Below are positions 22,802-32,646 of a stretch of DNA of 41,455 nt, one piece after another (positions within the stretch are counted from its first letter, which is position 1; each line of letters opens with the position of its first letter). Location of the stretch: NCBI GenBank assembly GCA_002390455.1, contig DGPN01000035.1, positions 1 to 41,455 of the forward strand. Reading direction: 5' to 3'. Source of the DNA: Flavobacteriaceae bacterium UBA4439 (GTDB taxonomy: Bacteria > Bacteroidota > Bacteroidia > Flavobacteriales > Flavobacteriaceae). The notes below the pieces were generated by a model that was not told where the DNA came from, did no database searches, and saw only the letters and a list, made by a program, of their open reading frames with translations. Made by a program: the position numbers and the translations under genes.

Positions 22802-24598
22802 ATGAAACACATTAGAAATTTTTGCATCATAGCCCATATCGATCATGGAAAAAGTACGCTTGCAGATCGATTACTAGACTCCACAGGGGCAGTAACTTCT
22901 CGCGAAAAGCAGGAGCAATTGCTAGACAATATGGACTTGGAACGGGAGAGAGGGATCACGATCAAGTCCCACGCCATCCAAATGGAATATGAATATAATG
23001 GAGAGCAATATGTTTTCAATCTTATAGACACTCCTGGTCACGTAGACTTTTCATACGAAGTATCCCGATCTATTGCAGCTTGTGAAGGCGCACTATTGGT
23101 GGTTGATGCTGCCCAGAGTATTCAAGCGCAAACCATTTCCAACCTCTACCTTGCACTAGAAAATGATTTAGAGATTATCCCAGTATTGAATAAGGTTGAC
23201 CTTCCATCAGCCAATATTGAAGAGGTGACTGACGATATCGTAGACCTACTGGGCTGTACTGCTGAAGAAGTGATCCCTGCCTCCGCCAAGACGGGGCTGG
23301 GAATCGAAGAAATTCTGGTGGCCATCATTGAACGCATCCCCGCCCCAAAAGGAAAAGTAGATGCTCCACTACAAGCCTTGATCTTCGACTCGGTCTATAA
23401 CCCTTTTCGCGGTGTAGAAACTTACTTTAGGGTCATTAGCGGTGAAATCAAAAAAGGACAAAAAATTCAATTTATTGCTACGGGAAAAACCTATTTCGCC
23501 GACGAAATAGGAACCCTAAAACTCAAACAACAGCCCAAAAAAGTTATTGCAGCTGGCGATGTAGGCTATCTCATCACAGGCATCAAAGAAGCCAAAGAAG
23601 TAAAAGTGGGGGATACACTTACTGGAGCTGACAACCCCACCCAAGAAATAATCGAAGGCTTTGAAGAAGTAAAACCTATGGTTTTTGCAGGAATCTATCC
23701 CGTGGATACAGAAGACTATGAAGAGCTACGAGCCAGTATGGAAAAGTTGCAGTTGAATGATGCTTCACTGGTCTTTTTGCCAGAAAGTTCTGCTGCGCTT
23801 GGCTTTGGTTTTCGTTGCGGATTTTTGGGTATGCTACACTTGGAGATTATTCAAGAAAGGCTTGAGCGGGAGTTCAACATGACGGTAATCACTACGGTTC
23901 CCAACGTATCCTACCACGCTTATACCCGGAAAAACCCTGATGACATTGTTATGGTCAACAATCCCTCTGATCTGCCCGATCCCTCGTTTTTGGATCGTGT
24001 TGAGGAGCCTTTTATCAAAGCCTCTATCATTACCAAATCGGATTTTGTAGGGAATGTAATGTCCCTTTGCATCGAAAAAAGAGGCGTCATTACCAATCAA
24101 ACCTACCTCACCACAGAAAGGGTCGAGTTAAACTTTGATATGCCCTTGGCTGAAATCGTTTTTGACTTCTATGACCGCTTGAAAACCGTCTCAAAAGGTT
24201 ATGCTTCTTTTGACTATTCACCTATAGGAATGCGTCCATCAAAACTGGTGAAGGTCGATATTTTGCTCAACGCCAATCCTGTAGATGCACTTTCGGCTCT
24301 CATTCATTCAGATAACGCCCATACCATCGGCAAAAAAATGTGTGAAAAACTTAGGGAATTAATCCCGAGGCAACAGTTTGACATTCCCATTCAGGCCGCT
24401 ATCGGTGCCAAGATCATTTCTCGAGAAACCATCAAAGCCCTCCGAAAAGACGTGACCGCCAAATGTTATGGAGGGGATATTTCCCGTAAAAGAAAGCTGC
24501 TTGAAAAACAGAAAAAAGGGAAAAAGAAAATGCGTCAAGTGGGCAATGTGGAAATCCCTCAACAAGCCTTTATGGCCGTGCTAAAACTCAATGATTAA
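22802..24598 (+). CDS. lepA: Elongation factor 4 (LepA)
   Basis: With the start at ATG 22802 the protein is 598 residues, the normal length. It has MKHIRNFCIIAHIDHGKST (G1), ERGITIKSH (G2), DTPGH (G3), NKVDLP (G4) and the conserved LepA C-terminal region (FGFRCGFLGMLHLEI, KALRKDVTAKCYGGDISRKRK). LepA is a translational GTPase that acts on stalled or back-translocating ribosomes. AGAGG at 22786-22790 is a possible ribosome site. Confidence 0.97.
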   Translation: MKHIRNFCIIAHIDHGKSTLADRLLDSTGAVTSREKQEQLLDNMDLERERGITIKSHAIQMEYEYNGEQYVFNLIDTPGHVDFSYEVSRSIAACEGALLVVDAAQSIQAQTISNLYLALENDLEIIPVLNKVDLPSANIEEVTDDIVDLLGCTAEEVIPASAKTGLGIEEILVAIIERIPAPKGKVDAPLQALIFDSVYNPFRGVETYFRVISGEIKKGQKIQFIATGKTYFADEIGTLKLKQQPKKVIAAGDVGYLITGIKEAKEVKVGDTLTGADNPTQEIIEGFEEVKPMVFAGIYPVDTEDYEELRASMEKLQLNDASLVFLPESSAALGFGFRCGFLGMLHLEIIQERLEREFNMTVITTVPNVSYHAYTRKNPDDIVMVNNPSDLPDPSFLDRVEEPFIKASIITKSDFVGNVMSLCIEKRGVITNQTYLTTERVELNFDMPLAEIVFDFYDRLKTVSKGYASFDYSPIGMRPSKLVKVDILLNANPVDALSALIHSDNAHTIGKKMCEKLRELIPRQQFDIPIQAAIGAKIISRETIKALRKDVTAKCYGGDISRKRKLLEKQKKGKKKMRQVGNVEIPQQAFMAVLKLND

Positions 24599-24605
24599 TC
24601 TTTAG

Positions 24606-25007
24606 TTGCGCACTCTGAAATCAATTATAAGTTACCTTTTACTGACTTTTTTTAGTGTTTCCCTCATTCGTCCTGTTGTTCCCGTTGTTGACTATTTTGT
24701 AAATTTCGAATACATTGCTGAGGTGCTTTGCCTAAAAAAAGAAGTGCCCGAGAGCAGTTGTAATGGAAAATGCTACCTCATGCAACAAATAGAGGATAAC
24801 AAATCTGATCGCCCAGTAAATGGCGTTCCACAAACCCAATGGGAAATCCTTCTCCTATCAATTCATGAACCGATGTCTTATGATTTGTTTTTTGAACAAG
24901 TCGATACAAAATTAGTTTTTGGCCCTTCTGTCATCTCTTTGAAATCTCATCTCTTTTCCCCCGATACTCCTCCCCCCGAACAAAAAAGTAGTTCCGTGCT
25001 GGCTTGA
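24606..25007 (+). CDS. Small exported protein with CxGKC motif, probably metal-related
   Basis: The 133-residue frame starts at TTG 24606 and begins with a signal-like segment (LKSIISYLLLTFFSVSLI). The motif CLKKEVPESSCNGKCYLMQQIE, about residues 42-63, has three Cys and resembles small Flavobacterial proteins found near copper-handling genes. No enzymatic domain is visible. It precedes the Met/His-rich outer membrane protein by 41 bp, so joint metal handling is a reasonable inference. Confidence 0.6.
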   Translation: MRTLKSIISYLLLTFFSVSLIRPVVPVVDYFVNFEYIAEVLCLKKEVPESSCNGKCYLMQQIEDNKSDRPVNGVPQTQWEILLLSIHEPMSYDLFFEQVDTKLVFGPSVISLKSHLFSPDTPPPEQKSSSVLA

Positions 25008-25048
25008 TAATCAAGTAAAATACTTTTTTGTTTTACCGAAATAACCTT

Positions 25049-26080
25049 ATGAAAAATTTCACAATATGCCTCTATGGCATTTTATTGCTGTGTTCACAAT
25101 GGACAACAGCTCAAGATAATCTATGGACTGCTAACAGACCCGATGGACATGCTCCCATTGGTATAATGGGAGATCACTACCACAAAAAAGGAGAGTGGAT
25201 GTTGTCCTATAGAATGATGACCATGGGAATGGAAGGGGCTCGCTCTGGGGTCGAAGATATAGGTTCCAGTAGTGTTCACCAAAACTATATGATTGCTCCC
25301 AAAAGAATGAATATGCATATGCATATGTTTGGTGTGATGTATGCCCATTCGGATGGGCTCACACTGATGATGATGGGAAATTACTCCACCCTTTCTATGG
25401 ACCTATTGAGTCGAATGAATGTTAATTTTTCGACGGAATCAAAGGGGTTGGGTGATCTGTCCTTGATAGGATTGGTCAAGCTATACAATCAGAATCGAAA
25501 GTCTATTCATCTGAAAGTGGGGATTTCCATTCCAACGGGAAGCATCGATCAAAAAGACAATACTCCAATGATGTCAAATGCGCCCTTGGCCTACCCCATG
25601 CAATTGGGTAGTGGCACTTGGGATCCTGTGATAGGACTTACCTATCTGGGGCAGTCCTCGCTCCTGTCGTGGGGCTGGCAAGTCAATTATAAAGTCCGTA
25701 CTGGAGAAAACGACAATCGTTACAGTCTTGGAAACACTTTTGATGCCCTAGGTTGGGCAGCGGTAAAACTGTCCCAAAGCTGGAGCCTTGCTACCCAGCT
25801 TAATTACATCAACCGCTCGGAGATAAAAGGAAGTTATCCCCCACTCAACCCGATGATGATGCCTTTGTTTGATGCTAAAAATTCAGGGAGTGATCAATTG
25901 AATCTGGGTTTAAGCACCAACTGGTATTTCCCCAAAGGATCTTTAAAAAACGTTCGTTTGGGTGCCAGCTTTGAAATTCCTGTAATCCAAAATCTGAGCG
26001 GCATTCAAATGAAAACCACAGCTCTGATGACTTTTGGAGTTCAATACAGTTTTAAAGCCAAAAAAGAAAAAGAAGAATAA
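25049..26080 (+). CDS. Met/His-rich outer membrane beta-barrel-like protein, copper-related
   Basis: The start is taken at ATG 25049, giving MKNFTICLYGILLLCSQWTTAQ; the longer frame begins with a TTG. The 343-residue protein has a Met- and His-rich N-terminal region (APIGIMGDHYHKKGEW, MMTMGMEG, NMHMHMFGVMYAH), a mid-region of alternating strands, and ends FGVQYSFKAKKEKEE. This resembles the transporter-like outer-membrane proteins near copper-resistance genes of Bacteroidetes. It is a plausible Cu(I)-contacting beta-barrel, by inference. Confidence 0.7.
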   Translation: MKNFTICLYGILLLCSQWTTAQDNLWTANRPDGHAPIGIMGDHYHKKGEWMLSYRMMTMGMEGARSGVEDIGSSSVHQNYMIAPKRMNMHMHMFGVMYAHSDGLTLMMMGNYSTLSMDLLSRMNVNFSTESKGLGDLSLIGLVKLYNQNRKSIHLKVGISIPTGSIDQKDNTPMMSNAPLAYPMQLGSGTWDPVIGLTYLGQSSLLSWGWQVNYKVRTGENDNRYSLGNTFDALGWAAVKLSQSWSLATQLNYINRSEIKGSYPPLNPMMMPLFDAKNSGSDQLNLGLSTNWYFPKGSLKNVRLGASFEIPVIQNLSGIQMKTTALMTFGVQYSFKAKKEKEE

Positions 26081-26187
26081 ACGATTTTTCACTCGCTTCG
26101 CCCCTGTAAGAAAAATCAAAGCAGAACTTGGTGCAGAAGATTTTGATTTGATCTTCTAAAAAGATAAATTCGTTGAAAAGCTTTTCA

Positions 26188-27603
26188 ATGAATCGAATCA
26201 TAATTTTCGTATGCATCACTTCACTTTTTTGGTTGGGTTGTGATGATCCCTCGCTCAACGAACCAAAAAGACCGAACATTGTTTTCCTTTTGGCCGATGA
26301 CATGGGTTATGGCGATTTTGAAAAGATCGGAGGATCAACGAAAACCCCCAATTTGAACCGACTGGCAGAAGAGGGTGTTTTTTTTGATAATTTTTATGCC
26401 GCAGGGCCCAACTGCTCCCCTTCACGGACAGGTCTCATGACAGGAAAAAGTCCCGCCAAAGTGGGGATGTACAGCTATAGACCTCCTCAGCATCCCCTTC
26501 ATCTACCCGATCAAGAGGTTACCCTTGCCGAACTTTTGAAAACCAAAGGGTATCAAACAGCCCATATTGGAAAATGGCATTTGGGAGCGTTAGGCGAAAA
26601 ACTTCTGTTCGATCATCCACAACCTCAGGATCATGGTTTTGATTATTCACTGGGTACAGAAAACAATGCAGATCCTTCTCATCTCAACCCCATCAATTTT
26701 GTGCGAAATGGCGAAGCCTTAGGTCTTGTTGAGGGGTATTCTTGCCAAATCGTTGCCCAAGAATGTATGGACTGGCTCGATCAAAAAAGTGATGACCCTT
26801 TCTTTTTGTATGTCGCTTTTCATGAGCCTCATGCCAAAGTCGCTTCCCCTCCCGAACTGGTTGAAAAATACTCGGGTCAACCTCTAGAAGATGCAAAGTA
26901 TTTGGCTAATATTGACCATTTAGATATGGCCATTGGGCGGTTGTTGGACTATCTTGATCACAATGACTTGATGGACAATACGATCATCATGTTCAGTTCC
27001 GACAATGGTTCCTATCGTTTGGCATCCAATGCAGGATTGAAAGCCGTTAAAAGCTATTTGTACGATGGTGGAATCCGAGTACCAGGAATTGTCAGATGGC
27101 CAGGAATTAAAACAACCAAAAAGGTAATCGACACTCCTGCGGGCTTGGTTGATGTCCTGCCTACCCTATGCGAGATCACAGGAATTGATCCTCCAGATGA
27201 CCTTGATGGCACGAGCTTTCTGCCTCTTTTGGAAGGAAAACCCTTCCTTCGAAAACGGCCTCTTTATTGGTTCTTTTATCGCACTGTTCCAGAAATTGCC
27301 ATGCGTGTGGGAAATCATATGATTTTGGGCTTAGACCGGGATACCTTTCCCAGACCACACCAATTTTCTCAAGACGACTATGATTATCTTAAAACTATTT
27401 CTCTTAAAGATTACGAATTGTACGATTTACGACAGGACTATTCGCAAGAAAATGATCTTTTTGATACGCATCCCAAAAAAGACTCCCTAAAAGCACTGAT
27501 TGATGATCAATTGGTGGAGATAAGAAGTCACCTCTATCCTTGGAAAGAATTGCCCCTTAAATTGGATAAAAGGAAAAATAAAACAAAATGGGTTCGATAC
27601 TAA
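26188..27603 (+). CDS. Sulfatase, lipoprotein
   Basis: The start is placed at ATG 26188. The 471-residue protein has lipobox WLGC (Cys18), IVFLLADDMGYGDF, the active box NCSPSRTGLMTG (Cys76, to formylglycine), HIGKWHLGALG, MFSSDNGSYR and YDGGIRVPGIVRWPG. It is a type I sulfatase, presumably acting on sulfated polysaccharides outside the cytoplasm. No PUL genes adjoin it. It precedes a universal stress protein gene by 42 bp. Confidence 0.92.
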   Translation: MNRIIIFVCITSLFWLGCDDPSLNEPKRPNIVFLLADDMGYGDFEKIGGSTKTPNLNRLAEEGVFFDNFYAAGPNCSPSRTGLMTGKSPAKVGMYSYRPPQHPLHLPDQEVTLAELLKTKGYQTAHIGKWHLGALGEKLLFDHPQPQDHGFDYSLGTENNADPSHLNPINFVRNGEALGLVEGYSCQIVAQECMDWLDQKSDDPFFLYVAFHEPHAKVASPPELVEKYSGQPLEDAKYLANIDHLDMAIGRLLDYLDHNDLMDNTIIMFSSDNGSYRLASNAGLKAVKSYLYDGGIRVPGIVRWPGIKTTKKVIDTPAGLVDVLPTLCEITGIDPPDDLDGTSFLPLLEGKPFLRKRPLYWFFYRTVPEIAMRVGNHMILGLDRDTFPRPHQFSQDDYDYLKTISLKDYELYDLRQDYSQENDLFDTHPKKDSLKALIDDQLVEIRSHLYPWKELPLKLDKRKNKTKWVRY

Positions 27604-27645
27604 TAAAAATTTGGTTGATGAGAATTGAATTTTTATATTGCTGTT

Positions 27646-28509
27646 ATGAGTACTGTAGCTTTCAAAAAAATCTTGGTAGGATTTGCATTCTCACCCAACT
27701 TAAAGGCAAATGTCTTCGAGTCTTTGAGAATGGCACATTATTTTGGTGGGGAATTAATCTTTGTTCACGTAGGGATTAAAACCCCTGAAAAAGAAAGTCG
27801 TTTTAAGGAGATCGTTGCATCCAGCCCAGTTCAGTCGGCGAAAATCACCATCGAGTGGAGGGCAGGTAATCCCGTCAATACCCTTTTGCAGGCGAGCCAA
27901 GAGTTCGATGTAGATTTGATTTTATTAGGGGCGCTAAAAAGAGAAAATGTAGTAAAGTTTTATTTGGGTTCAATCGCTAGAAAAATTACCCGCAAGGCCA
28001 AGTGTTCCGTACTCTTATTGATCAACCCCTCTGTGGAAAGAAGGCCCTGCCAGCACATTGTTGTCAACGGATTTGATAGCCCTCAAACCAAAGACACCAT
28101 CAAAGCTGCATTTATGGTTGCAAAAGCTTTGGGATCCAAAAAAATATCTTTGGTCGAAGAGATTAGCCGATCCAAAGTTGCTGTTGATGTTGATGATGAC
28201 AGAAGTTTGAGACGGGCCACCCTCAAAAAGGAAAAGCTGAGACGACAAGAGCAGACACGCGTAAAAGATGTTGTCAAAAAGCTTCCCGCCAAATTGACCA
28301 GCGACATCAATTGGATCACCCAGAGCATTTTTGGGAGAAGAGGGTACTCCATTGGCCACTATGCCAAAGTAGTTCGGGCAAACTTGTTGGTCATGAATGC
28401 ACAAGAAAATCTAAGTTTTATAGACCGTCTGATTACAAGAGATATTGAACATATTTTAGCGGAATTGCCTACAGATGTTTTAATCATAAACTCAAAAGGA
28501 GATGAATAA
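27646..28509 (+). CDS. Universal stress protein, two-domain
   Basis: The start is set at ATG 27646, as the longer frame begins with a TTG. The 287-residue protein has a first USP domain (about 5-130: KKILVGFAFSPNLK, LIFVHVG, DVDLILLGALKR, NVVKFYLGSIARKITRKAKCSVLLL) and a second, more diverged USP-like domain (about 140-287). The Gly-rich ATP-binding site GxxGxx(S) is only partial in the first half. It overlaps the start of the following SulP gene by 8 bp, so the pair is coupled. Confidence 0.85.
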   Translation: MSTVAFKKILVGFAFSPNLKANVFESLRMAHYFGGELIFVHVGIKTPEKESRFKEIVASSPVQSAKITIEWRAGNPVNTLLQASQEFDVDLILLGALKRENVVKFYLGSIARKITRKAKCSVLLLINPSVERRPCQHIVVNGFDSPQTKDTIKAAFMVAKALGSKKISLVEEISRSKVAVDVDDDRSLRRATLKKEKLRRQEQTRVKDVVKKLPAKLTSDINWITQSIFGRRGYSIGHYAKVVRANLLVMNAQENLSFIDRLITRDIEHILAELPTDVLIINSKGDE

Positions 28510-30715
28510 AACTGCACCTTTCAAGCAATTTTTGGGAAGCTTACCCAAAAACATTTTCTCGGGTTTTGTCGTTTCTCTAATCGCATTGCCGTTGGGTCTT
28601 GGTTTGGCCATTGCCTCCGAGGCGCCGCCTATTGCGGGAATCATTGCCGCCATTGCTGGAGGAATGGTGGTTTCCATATTGGGCGGGTCACATCTTACCA
28701 TAACGGGGCCTGGAAATGGCCTGGTAATTGTTGTGCTCTCTTCCATAGTAGGTATGGGTGGAGGCGATTTATACCAAGGATATCTATACACTTTGGCAGC
28801 CATCATGTTGTCCGGATTATTACTATTTATTTTTGGCGTTTTTCGCTTGGGTGCACTCAGTGAATTCTTCCCCTCTACTGCACTACAAGGAATGTTGGCT
28901 GCAATCGGGGTAGGCATTTTGGCCAAGCAGTTTCATGTCATGTTGGGCTTTACCGATGTCAAAGGCAATACCATTAATCAATTGATTCTCATCCCCAATT
29001 CCATCAAAAATCTACTGAGCAATCCATCAAGCGAAATTATTTTGGCCAGTGCGATAGGTGTATTGAGTCTGAGCTTTTTGTTTCTTTATGCCCGGATTAG
29101 AAATTCGATTTTTCAATTGATCCCCGCTCCCATGTGGGTAGTAATCGCTTCCATTGGTGTAATGTATTATTACGATCTGATTCTGAAAACCCCTGAGGTA
29201 CTGGGAACCAATCTGATGATTACACTGCCCGATAACCTTTTGGCGTCTCTGCCAACCCCTGACTTTGGTAAATTATTAGATTCCGATTTTATGGGCTATA
29301 CCCTTTCCATTACTCTCGTTGCTGTAATAGAGTCTTTACTGAGTATTAAAGCAGTCGACAAGCTGGATCCTCTGAAAAGAAGATCCAACATCAACAAAGA
29401 CCTAAGAGCATTGGGAATCGCAACAGGGATTAGTGGTTTTTTTGGTGGACTTAATGTAGTAACGGTCATTGCGAGAAGTTCTGTAAATGTAAACAACGGT
29501 GGAAACAATCGTTCTGCTAACTTTTTTCATGCGGCTTTTTTGGTGGTATTTATATTGTTATTTGCCAAACAAATTCAAAAAATACCTATGCCTGCCTTGG
29601 CGGCCATTCTGGTTTATACAGGATACCGATTGGCTACACCCGAAAACTTATTTCGAATTTATAAAATCGGGAAAGAACAAGCCATCATATTTTTGACCAC
29701 CTTGATCGCAACCTTGATGACCAGTCTTACCACAGGAATACTGCTGGGTATATTGACCACTCTTTTGGTACACATCATCCTCAACAAAAGCGGGGTTTTG
29801 TTTTCCCGTAATTGGTTAAAGCCCAATGTGCTAATGTATTTGGAAGAAGAAACCGGTAATTATTATGTAAGCGTAAAGAATTTTTGCAGCTTTTTAAACT
29901 TTTTTAAATTAAAAGCCAAACTGGACGAAATCCCTCCCAATGCTCATGCCATTGTCGATTTTACTCTATGTGAGTTTGTCGATCATACTGTCATGGAGGG
30001 GCTAAACGATTACAGTCGAAGTTTTTCCCGTCAAAACGGATTTTTTGAAATCATAGGGTTAGACATTCACGAGGCCAAAACAGAACATCCTTTTGCCATT
30101 CGAAAGAGCTTGCCCGAATCTTCTTTTTTGAATTTTGAACTTTCATTGACCAAAAGACAAAAGCTTCTCCAAAAATTATCTACCATCTTAGACTGGGAGT
30201 ACCTGCCCGATCCTATTTCAAACTATGGTGATCTGGAACGGTTTTTCTACTTTAAAACCAAATGGATCAACTACCGATACAATAATTTGGAAAGTAAAAA
30301 CAGGGAGTTCTTGCTGTTTGACCTTTCCTACAGTGAAGGTGCGTTTATTGCCAAAGAAGAGCTGAGATCAACTTTTTTACAAATCAAAACAACCCACAAA
30401 ATGCCGGTTTTTGCGCTGGACAAGGAGAACTTTATGACCAACATACTCCAGTTGTCTGGTTTACAAGATATTGATTTCAAAAAGCACCCCGATTTCTCTA
30501 GGAGGTTTTACCTCAGAGGCGAGGATATAAAAGCCATTCGAGCCTTTTTTACAGACAATCTGATTTACTTCTTCGAAAGCCATCCTACCTACTACTTGGA
30601 GTCCAACGGAGACAGCCTTTTAATTCGCAGTAAAGAACGATTGGCCAGTATCCAAGAAATAAAACAAATGTTGGCTTTTGCTGAAGAACTTCTTAAAATT
30701 CTAGAGAATAAATAA
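28502..30715 (+). CDS. SulP transporter with STAS and long unknown C-terminal domain
   Basis: The 737-residue protein has a SulP membrane domain (about 10-430; SLIALPLGLGLAIASEAPPI, LTITGPGNGLVIVVLSS), a STAS-like region (about 440-545; HAIVDFTLCEFVDH) and then an extra C-terminal region of about 185 residues (553-737) with FLLFDLSYSEGAF, HPDFSRRFYLRGED and YYLESNGDSLLI. This extension is not recognised. Some SulP proteins carry carbonic anhydrase or USP domains, but neither is evident here. It is coupled to the upstream USP gene, and bicarbonate or sulfate is the likely substrate. Confidence 0.88.
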   Translation: MNKTAPFKQFLGSLPKNIFSGFVVSLIALPLGLGLAIASEAPPIAGIIAAIAGGMVVSILGGSHLTITGPGNGLVIVVLSSIVGMGGGDLYQGYLYTLAAIMLSGLLLFIFGVFRLGALSEFFPSTALQGMLAAIGVGILAKQFHVMLGFTDVKGNTINQLILIPNSIKNLLSNPSSEIILASAIGVLSLSFLFLYARIRNSIFQLIPAPMWVVIASIGVMYYYDLILKTPEVLGTNLMITLPDNLLASLPTPDFGKLLDSDFMGYTLSITLVAVIESLLSIKAVDKLDPLKRRSNINKDLRALGIATGISGFFGGLNVVTVIARSSVNVNNGGNNRSANFFHAAFLVVFILLFAKQIQKIPMPALAAILVYTGYRLATPENLFRIYKIGKEQAIIFLTTLIATLMTSLTTGILLGILTTLLVHIILNKSGVLFSRNWLKPNVLMYLEEETGNYYVSVKNFCSFLNFFKLKAKLDEIPPNAHAIVDFTLCEFVDHTVMEGLNDYSRSFSRQNGFFEIIGLDIHEAKTEHPFAIRKSLPESSFLNFELSLTKRQKLLQKLSTILDWEYLPDPISNYGDLERFFYFKTKWINYRYNNLESKNREFLLFDLSYSEGAFIAKEELRSTFLQIKTTHKMPVFALDKENFMTNILQLSGLQDIDFKKHPDFSRRFYLRGEDIKAIRAFFTDNLIYFFESHPTYYLESNGDSLLIRSKERLASIQEIKQMLAFAEELLKILENK

Positions 30716-30779
30716 ATTTATCATTTACTTTGGGGGTTAGCGTCCTTCTATTTTAATATCAACTCGAAAACACAAAATC

Positions 30780-31790
30780 ATGAAACTTAAAATTATTCCA
30801 TTACTTGCGATCTGCTTTGTAACCTACTTGGGTGCGCAACAAAAAAGAACGATTGGAAGTGTAGAGCGACTGCTTCCTGAAATGGATCAGTATGTAGCTC
30901 CAGGAGCCGAAATTGAAATTCTTGCAGAAGGTTTTGGCTGGTCGGAAGGGCCCGTTTGGGTAGATCGACTCAATGCAGTTATATTTTCTGATGTCCCTTC
31001 CAATAAAATCTATAAATGGGATGAAAAAGATGGCCTTAGTGTCTTTCTCGACCCCAGCGGCTTCACCGGAATTGCTCCCCGAGAAAAGAAGGGCAGTCTC
31101 AACGCCGAAAATCGAGATGAAAGTGGCTCCAATGGCTTGGTCTTGGATGGCAATGGTGACTTGACCATTTGTATGCACGGAGACAGAAGGATAGCCCGTC
31201 TGGACGATTGGGACAAGAATACTTTTTCAACCATCATCGGAAAATATCAAGGAAAGTTTTTCAACAGTCCCAATGATTTGGTTTTCGCCAAAAATGGAGA
31301 TTTATATTTTACCGATCCGCCCTACGGTCTCAAAAAAGGAGACCAAGACCCACTAAAAGAATTGGATTTCAACGGGGTTTTTAAACTCACGCCTTCGGGA
31401 TCGCTTTCTCTTATCATTGAAGACTTGACCCGACCCAATGGAATCGCTATCTCTAATGATCAAAAGACGCTATACGTGGCCATTTCTGATCCTAAAGACC
31501 GAAGAATCATGGCCTATGATATTACACCCAATGGGGTTGAAAATGGCAGAGTATTTTTTAATGATGACGCATTGGGAAAGGAAAACCGTGGAAATTTTGA
31601 CGGTCTAAAGATCCATCCTTCAGGAACCATATTCACTACTGGCCCTGGTGGAGTTTTAATTATTACACCCGAGGGTAAGCATCTGGGCACCATCAGAACA
31701 CAAGAGAAAACAGCCAATTGTGCTTTTGACTCCAAGCATGAATACCTCTACATGACCACTCATATGTATCTAACGCGCATCAAATTATAA
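30780..31790 (+). CDS. Exported SMP-30/gluconolactonase-type protein
   Basis: The 336-residue protein has a signal peptide (MKLKIIPLLAICFVTYLGAQ) and a six-bladed beta-propeller pattern: EGFGWSEGPVWV, NSPNDLVFAKNGDLYFTDPPYGL, LTRPNGIAISNDQKTLYV and DGLKIHPSGTIFTTGPGGV. These are SMP-30/LRE family sites, including the acidic metal ligand positions. The enzyme probably hydrolyses a sugar lactone in the periplasm. Four bases separate it from the MBL-fold gene. Confidence 0.88.
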   Translation: MKLKIIPLLAICFVTYLGAQQKRTIGSVERLLPEMDQYVAPGAEIEILAEGFGWSEGPVWVDRLNAVIFSDVPSNKIYKWDEKDGLSVFLDPSGFTGIAPREKKGSLNAENRDESGSNGLVLDGNGDLTICMHGDRRIARLDDWDKNTFSTIIGKYQGKFFNSPNDLVFAKNGDLYFTDPPYGLKKGDQDPLKELDFNGVFKLTPSGSLSLIIEDLTRPNGIAISNDQKTLYVAISDPKDRRIMAYDITPNGVENGRVFFNDDALGKENRGNFDGLKIHPSGTIFTTGPGGVLIITPEGKHLGTIRTQEKTANCAFDSKHEYLYMTTHMYLTRIKL

Positions 31791-31794
31791 ACTT

Positions 31795-32646
31795 GTGGAA
31801 CTTCACCCCATCAGCTGTGGAAATTTTAAATTGGATGGTGGTGCCATGTTCGGTGTTGTTCCCAAATTACTCTGGGAAAAAACCAATCCAGCCGATGCCA
31901 AGAACCGCATCGAAATGTGCAGCCGTTCTTTGTTAATAGAAGATGGCAATCGCCTGATTTTGATCGATACGGGAATGGGCAACAAACAAAGTGAAAAGTT
32001 TTTTAACCATTATGACCGTTGGGGAGATGAAAATTTAGACCAATCACTTCGTCAAAAGGGGTTCCAGAGAGATGACATTACAGATGTTTTTTTTACACAC
32101 CTCCATTTTGACCATTGTGGAGACGCAATAAGAAGAAACGATAAGGGCATACTTGAGCCCGCTTTTAAAAATGCTGTTTTTTGGTCACATGAGAATCATT
32201 GGCAATGGGCAACCCAGCCCAACCCTAGAGAAAAAGCTTCTTTTCTTTCTGAAAACATTCTACCGATAGAAGAAAGCGGTCAGCTTCAACTCCTTAAAGG
32301 AGAAGATTTTTTGCTGGAAAACACCCCTTTGGGTTTTGATATCATTTTGGTAAACGGTCATACCGAAAAACAAATGCTGCCCGTCTTAAATCACAAAGGC
32401 AATACACTGGTTTTTGCTGCCGATCTTATTCCTACTGTAGGGCATTTGCCTATTCCTTATGTAATGGGATATGATACCCGACCCTTGCTGACTATGGAGG
32501 AAAAAAATCAATTTTTAAAACTAGCTTGCGAAAACAATTTCTTATTATTTTTAGAACACGACCCATACAACGAATTGATCTCTCTAAAACAGACAGAAAA
32601 AGGAGTAAGATTGGGAGCAAAACATACCATAGCCAACTTTTTTTAA
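31795..32646 (+). CDS. MBL-fold metallo-hydrolase, AHL-lactonase-like
   Basis: The 283-residue soluble protein starts at GTG 31795 and has THLHFDHCGDA (His102, His104, Asp106, His107), NGHTEKQM, FAADLIPT and LEHDPYNE, the metal ligands of the MBL fold. The start FKLDGGAMFGVVPKLLWE is typical of the lactonase-like group in Bacteroidetes. The neighbouring SMP-30 gene suggests metabolism of lactones. Its stop overlaps the S8 peptidase start by 1 bp (TAATG). Confidence 0.88.
   Translation: MELHPISCGNFKLDGGAMFGVVPKLLWEKTNPADAKNRIEMCSRSLLIEDGNRLILIDTGMGNKQSEKFFNHYDRWGDENLDQSLRQKGFQRDDITDVFFTHLHFDHCGDAIRRNDKGILEPAFKNAVFWSHENHWQWATQPNPREKASFLSENILPIEESGQLQLLKGEDFLLENTPLGFDIILVNGHTEKQMLPVLNHKGNTLVFAADLIPTVGHLPIPYVMGYDTRPLLTMEEKNQFLKLACENNFLLFLEHDPYNELISLKQTEKGVRLGAKHTIANFF

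Noticed and set aside
25012..25033. Weak hairpins near TTGATAATCAA and AAGTAAAATACTT followed by Ts
   Set aside because: Stems are only five pairs of A and T, too weak to call a terminator between the two probable metal genes.
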